DNA of 23,493 nt. Origin: Prolixibacteraceae bacterium. GTDB lineage: Bacteria; Bacteroidota; Bacteroidia; Bacteroidales; Prolixibacteraceae. Numbering within the stretch: the stretch's first letter is position 1; each line of letters opens with the position of its first letter. The position numbers and the translations under genes are program-made. The stretch is from assembly GCA_007116765.1 (NCBI GenBank), contig SKHV01000488.1:1-23493 (forward strand), written 5' to 3'. This document shows positions 22,159-23,493 of the stretch, in pieces. The notes beneath the pieces were generated by a model. It made no database searches, was not told where the DNA came from, and saw only the letters and a list, made by a program, of their open reading frames with translations.

Positions 22159-23403
22159 TTATTTATCGTACGATAAGATGCGCCTTTCGCCTTCGAGGGC
22201 ACGTGCTTCGGTGAGGTTTTGCGATACTTCGAGCGTACCCAGGTAATCGCCGTTATCGTCTTTCAGCGCAAAATATTCAATAAGGATGAATTTGTCTTTC
22301 ATTTGTATCCAAAACGAAGCTTTGTCTTCTTTGCCCGCTTTAAAATCTTCGAGGATTTTTTCAACAATATGCACACTCCCCGGAGGGTGGCATAAACGCA
22401 CATCGCGGTTGATGATAGAGCGGCTGCGCGTAAAGATGCGTTCGCTGCCCTGGGTGAAATACTTCACTTTGTCGTTTTTATCTACAAAGGTCATATCAAC
22501 AGGCACCGTATTCAGAATGGCTTTAATTTCCTGCGCGTTAAAACTACCCGATGGCAATTGCAGGTTACCTTCGGTGGTTAAGCCTTTTCCTTCGGAACCG
22601 TTACCCTGCATATATTCAAAACCTTCGGGTTTCCAGTCGGTTTGCGGGTCGTACAGCGTGAATCCAATTTCGAGGGTTTGCTGGTGAATGTTCCACCAAT
22701 CTTCCTCGGTAAGGGTATCCATGGCCATTGGGAACAAAATATCTTCCTCTTTTTTCACCATATCCGAAAGCTCTTTCAAAACAGGGTAAAAAAGCAACAC
22801 GAGCGATTCCTCCACATCCGATTTCTTCAAATCCTCGTTACGTAATATTTCGATACATCCCTTCAGGTGGTCGCGTATCTCGTCGTGCTTTCCCCACATT
22901 ACTTTAGGCGGACCGGTAATATCATGCTTTTCGAGATACGGAAAAACCAGGTATTCCTTGCGCTGGTAATGCTTGTCAACGTCCATCAGTTCGTTGAAAC
23001 AACCTTGCAACAAGAAAACACGCTCTTTGAAATCCTTTTCTTCAACCATGTCGAGCGAACGGAGCAAACCAAATGTTTTTTCAACCACCTCGTTCAGTGC
23101 TTTATTCTCGTGAATGAATACATCAACCGGATGCCCATCGGGTATGGTCTGTGAGCCGCTTTGGTCGATACTTCCGTCGAGTACTTCACCGTGCACATCG
23201 CAAAGCTGGAGCACTTCCTCTTCGGGCAGGCCTTCGGCAATTAGTTCCTGCTCAACCTCAACCACTTCACCATAAGGAATGCTCTTCAATGTTTCGCGCA
23301 ACTCATTTTTCACTTGTTGCGGGTCGGTGCCCATGTGTAATTTCAGGATGAGCTCTTTGAGTACCTGCTTGCGATAATCGGAGTTGTTAATTAGTGCCTG
23401 CAA
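22159..23403 (-). CDS. DUF438-hemerythrin-PAS domain protein
   Basis: This 414-residue soluble protein has three domains in order: DUF438 (about 5-75; INNSDYRKQVLKELILKLH, VVEVEQELIAEGLPEEEVLQLCDVH), a hemerythrin-like helical bundle (about 91-226) and a C-terminal PAS domain (about 288-402; LNTVPVDMTFVDKNDKVKYFTQGSERIF and CHPPGSVHIVEKILEDF). Candidate di-iron ligands are His98, His145, Glu150 (in HYQRKE), His173 (in WGKHDEIRDH) and Glu220. The likely start is TTG at 23403, because the next Met (residue 24) would cut into DUF438. Hemerythrin domains bind oxygen or nitric oxide at a di-iron site, and PAS domains sense redox or ligands, so a sensor or repair role in low-oxygen or NO stress is plausible (inference). 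The DUF1858-type gene follows after nine bases. Confidence 0.92.
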   Translation of the reverse strand: MQALINNSDYRKQVLKELILKLHMGTDPQQVKNELRETLKSIPYGEVVEVEQELIAEGLPEEEVLQLCDVHGEVLDGSIDQSGSQTIPDGHPVDVFIHENKALNEVVEKTFGLLRSLDMVEEKDFKERVFLLQGCFNELMDVDKHYQRKEYLVFPYLEKHDITGPPKVMWGKHDEIRDHLKGCIEILRNEDLKKSDVEESLVLLFYPVLKELSDMVKKEEDILFPMAMDTLTEEDWWNIHQQTLEIGFTLYDPQTDWKPEGFEYMQGNGSEGKGLTTEGNLQLPSGSFNAQEIKAILNTVPVDMTFVDKNDKVKYFTQGSERIFTRSRSIINRDVRLCHPPGSVHIVEKILEDFKAGKEDKASFWIQMKDKFILIEYFALKDDNGDYLGTLEVSQNLTEARALEGERRILSYDK

Positions 23404-23415
23404 GAAAACTCACAA

Positions 23416-23435
23416 ATATCACCATATCACCATAT
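23416..23435. repeat. Short tandem octamer upstream of the DUF438 gene
   Basis: ATATCACC occurs twice in tandem followed by ATAT. It lies immediately upstream of the TTG start, where promoter elements would be expected. It is too short to say more. Confidence 0.4.
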
Positions 23436-23493
23436 TAGTGTTGATAACTTGTTTGAATCTTTATGTGTATTTGCTTGTGCAGTTCATTTAAAA

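Noticed and set aside
1..23493. CRISPR arrays, tRNA or rRNA genes, phage or plasmid genes
   Set aside because: No regular spacer-repeat series, cloverleaf pattern, rRNA sequence, integrase or replication gene was seen on either strand.

Overview
The window looks like a chromosomal segment of a Bacteroidota bacterium, plausibly an environmental Marinilabiliales/Prolixibacteraceae-like organism; the order is inference. The signs are a SusC-type receptor, an ECF sigma/FecR pair of the Bacteroides-expansion kind, no clear Shine-Dalgarno sequences, candidate TAnnTTTG -7 boxes, several TTG/GTG starts, and short palindromic intergenic repeats. No tRNA, rRNA, CRISPR array or intact transposase was seen.

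Layout. (1) 1-2382: the N-terminal part of a SusC/RagA TonB-linked receptor (minus, cut by the window edge) diverges from an AraC-family regulator (plus) across a 0.67 kb AT-rich region with repeated operator-like motifs. (2) 2497-6764: tetrapyrrole genes hemA-hemC-hemD, then hemB after a repeat-rich 0.3 kb gap. Together they make uroporphyrinogen III from glutamyl-tRNA apart from the glutamate-1-semialdehyde aminomutase step (hemL is not here). (3) 6771-13913: a self-contained cell-surface signalling locus. It holds an ECF sigma factor, a FecR anti-sigma factor, a surface-repeat protein with a STN domain, a TonB-dependent receptor lacking STN, and a second surface-repeat protein. Three near-identical promoters (TAGGGG(G), then GTTGTCATAG at fixed spacing) precede the sigma operon, the receptor and the second repeat gene. 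This is the most interesting system in the window. (4) 13914-16201: a GC-rich dispersed-repeat-like stretch, then DoxX and a cytoplasmic-type GH13 alpha-amylase, both minus. (5) 16202-19389: a GntP permease and a PQQ-like beta-propeller lipoprotein (plus). (6) 19446-21343: a secreted DUF4412-like protein and a lipoprotein with two HRCDI motifs (minus), separated by a gap with a possible insertion-sequence relic. (7) 21619-23403: a DUF438-hemerythrin-PAS protein followed by a DUF1858-DUF2249 protein (minus), a probable redox or nitric-oxide-related pair.

How the signalling locus may work (inference): the periplasmic STN domain of the repeat protein at 8482, rather than a STN on the receptor, would report an outer-membrane event to FecR. 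FecR would release the sigma factor, which then transcribes its own operon, the receptor and the second repeat protein through the shared promoter.
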